64,000 nt of DNA from assembly GCF_002902845.1 (NCBI RefSeq), contig NZ_PPTF01000019.1:155093-219092 (forward strand), read 5' to 3'. Positions 63,531 through 64,000 of this stretch are shown here, piece after piece. A program made the translations under genes and the position numbers. The notes beneath the pieces are model-generated. The model was not told where the DNA came from. It saw nothing but the letters and a program-made list of their open reading frames with translations, and ran no database searches. This stretch comes from Chromobacterium sinusclupearum (lineage in GTDB: Bacteria; Pseudomonadota; Gammaproteobacteria; Burkholderiales; Chromobacteriaceae). Positions within the stretch are counted from its first letter, which is position 1. Each line of letters starts with the position of its first letter.

Positions 63531-63544
63531 TTGATTCCGATCAA
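63531..63544. promoter_or_regulatory. FNR/ANR-type box, distal
   Basis: TTGATTCCGATCAA is a perfect match to TTGAT-N4-ATCAA. It lies 44 bases (about four helical turns) from the proximal box, so the two sites face the same side of the DNA. The 63545-63717 stretch beyond it shows nothing further I can name. Confidence 0.7.
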
Positions 63545-63717
63545 TATCTGCTGCGGGGAAAAACTATAGCGGAGACAATGGTTTAGGACATCGTACTTGA
63601 CGGAACCAGGCGACGCCCAGCGTTGCAATCTGTTACAAAATTATTTTGCCGAATATAGCGCGCTGCAGCATGGCTGGGCTGGCGCCACACAATGAAACCA
63701 TGGGTCGATGGAAATGC

Positions 63718-63748
63718 AAAAAGCCGAATCGGAAGGATTCGGCTTTTT
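63718..63748. terminator. Terminator of tRNA-fMet
   Basis: AAAAAGCCGAATC (63718-63730) and GATTCGGCTTTTT (63736-63748) form a 13-bp stem with a five-base loop; T-runs lie on both strands. It starts seven bases past the tRNA 3' end on the minus strand. Confidence 0.88.
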
Positions 63749-63754
63749 CGTATT

Positions 63755-63831
<77 letters not shown>

Positions 63832-63845
63832 TCAGGAGAGAACGC

Positions 63846-63874
63846 ATCATAATCCGCCTGTAGATTGGCGTCAA
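63846..63874 (-). promoter_or_regulatory. Sigma-70 promoter of tRNA-fMet
   Basis: On the minus strand, -35 TTGACG (63874-63869) and -10 TATGAT (63851-63846) are 17 bases apart. Transcription would start about eight bases ahead of the tRNA. Confidence 0.8.
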
Positions 63875-63915
63875 GACATTTTTATCTCAATGTATAAAAT
63901 CAGCGGCGGAATAAC

Positions 63916-63934
63916 TAGGGGCTGTTGACGTTTG
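63916..63934. repeat. 19-base repeat, copy 2
   Basis: TAGGGGCTGTTGACGTTTG matches 18020-18038 exactly. The sequence beyond it to the window end (63935-64000) is GC-rich and shows no gene; the repeat may mark the edge of an element that continues outside. Confidence 0.5.
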
Positions 63935-64000
63935 GTGGGCGGTCGCGCCGGGATGCATTTTGCGCCGAATCGAGGCGTTTCGCGCGCCGCATAGTCATTC

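Overview
This window looks like ordinary chromosome of a high-GC betaproteobacterium, most likely Neisseriales and Chromobacterium-like. That is an inference from gene order (tpiA-secG-tRNA-Leu-nuoA..N-DUF2818; two LpxL-type acyltransferases divergent from metK; an S-adenosylhomocysteine riboswitch on ahcY) and from the general look of the proteins, not from a database search. Almost every base belongs to a recognisable housekeeping or metabolic gene. I see no prophage, CRISPR array, intact insertion sequence or defence island.

Layout. 1-2.4 kb: end of PTS Enzyme I and the GlcNAc permease nagE, which carries a second EIIB-like domain without the phospho-cysteine. 2.4-6.1 kb: cfa, a HAD phosphatase and an MFS transporter. 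6.1-6.3 kb: two identical tRNA-Phe genes. 6.4-11.6 kb: a complete tyrosine/homogentisate pathway (hppD, hmgA, fahA, maiA, all minus) with a divergent Lrp-type regulator. 11.6-16.2 kb: a UPF0114 membrane protein, then the methyl cycle (metF, ahcY under a SAH riboswitch, metK). 16.2-18.0 kb: two lipid A acyltransferases. 18.0-19.9 kb: two secreted RNase T2 paralogues, one without catalytic histidines. 20-36.1 kb: a long minus-strand unit from tpiA and secG through tRNA-Leu(GAG) into the 14-gene nuo operon (Complex I). 36.2-41.7 kb: phosphate uptake by two routes, pstSCAB and a PiT transporter. 41.8-44 kb: a predicted small RNA next to recG. 44-52.7 kb: small envelope proteins, a PhzF-like enzyme, a large lipoprotein, ridA-hemW-rdgB, an orphan polyamine-binding protein and dusA. 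52.8-56.1 kb: a probable D-Ala-D-Ala/peptide scavenging locus (VanX-type dipeptidase, DppA-like binding protein, M14-type amidohydrolase). 56.1-58.1 kb: an ArsR-rhodanese regulator with a perfect palindromic operator, coupled to a phosphopantetheinyl transferase and divergent from a DUF2938 membrane protein. 58.2-63.6 kb: cyoABCDE (cytochrome bo3 oxidase) with a long leader and two FNR/ANR-type boxes. 63.7-63.9 kb: initiator tRNA-fMet.

How it fits together: the gene set describes a respiring heterotroph that takes up amino sugars and amino acids, with Complex I feeding a bo3 oxidase that is probably oxygen-regulated. The less ordinary material is mostly between genes or in degenerate copies: the candidate sRNA at 41.85 kb, long palindromes inside and beside the homogentisate genes, double terminators directly ahead of nuoA, the inactive RNase T2 paralogue, the cysteine-less EIIB copy, and the palindrome-controlled ArsR-rhodanese locus. 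Gene starts were chosen from ribosome-binding sites and family length. No alignment, folding or database search was run.
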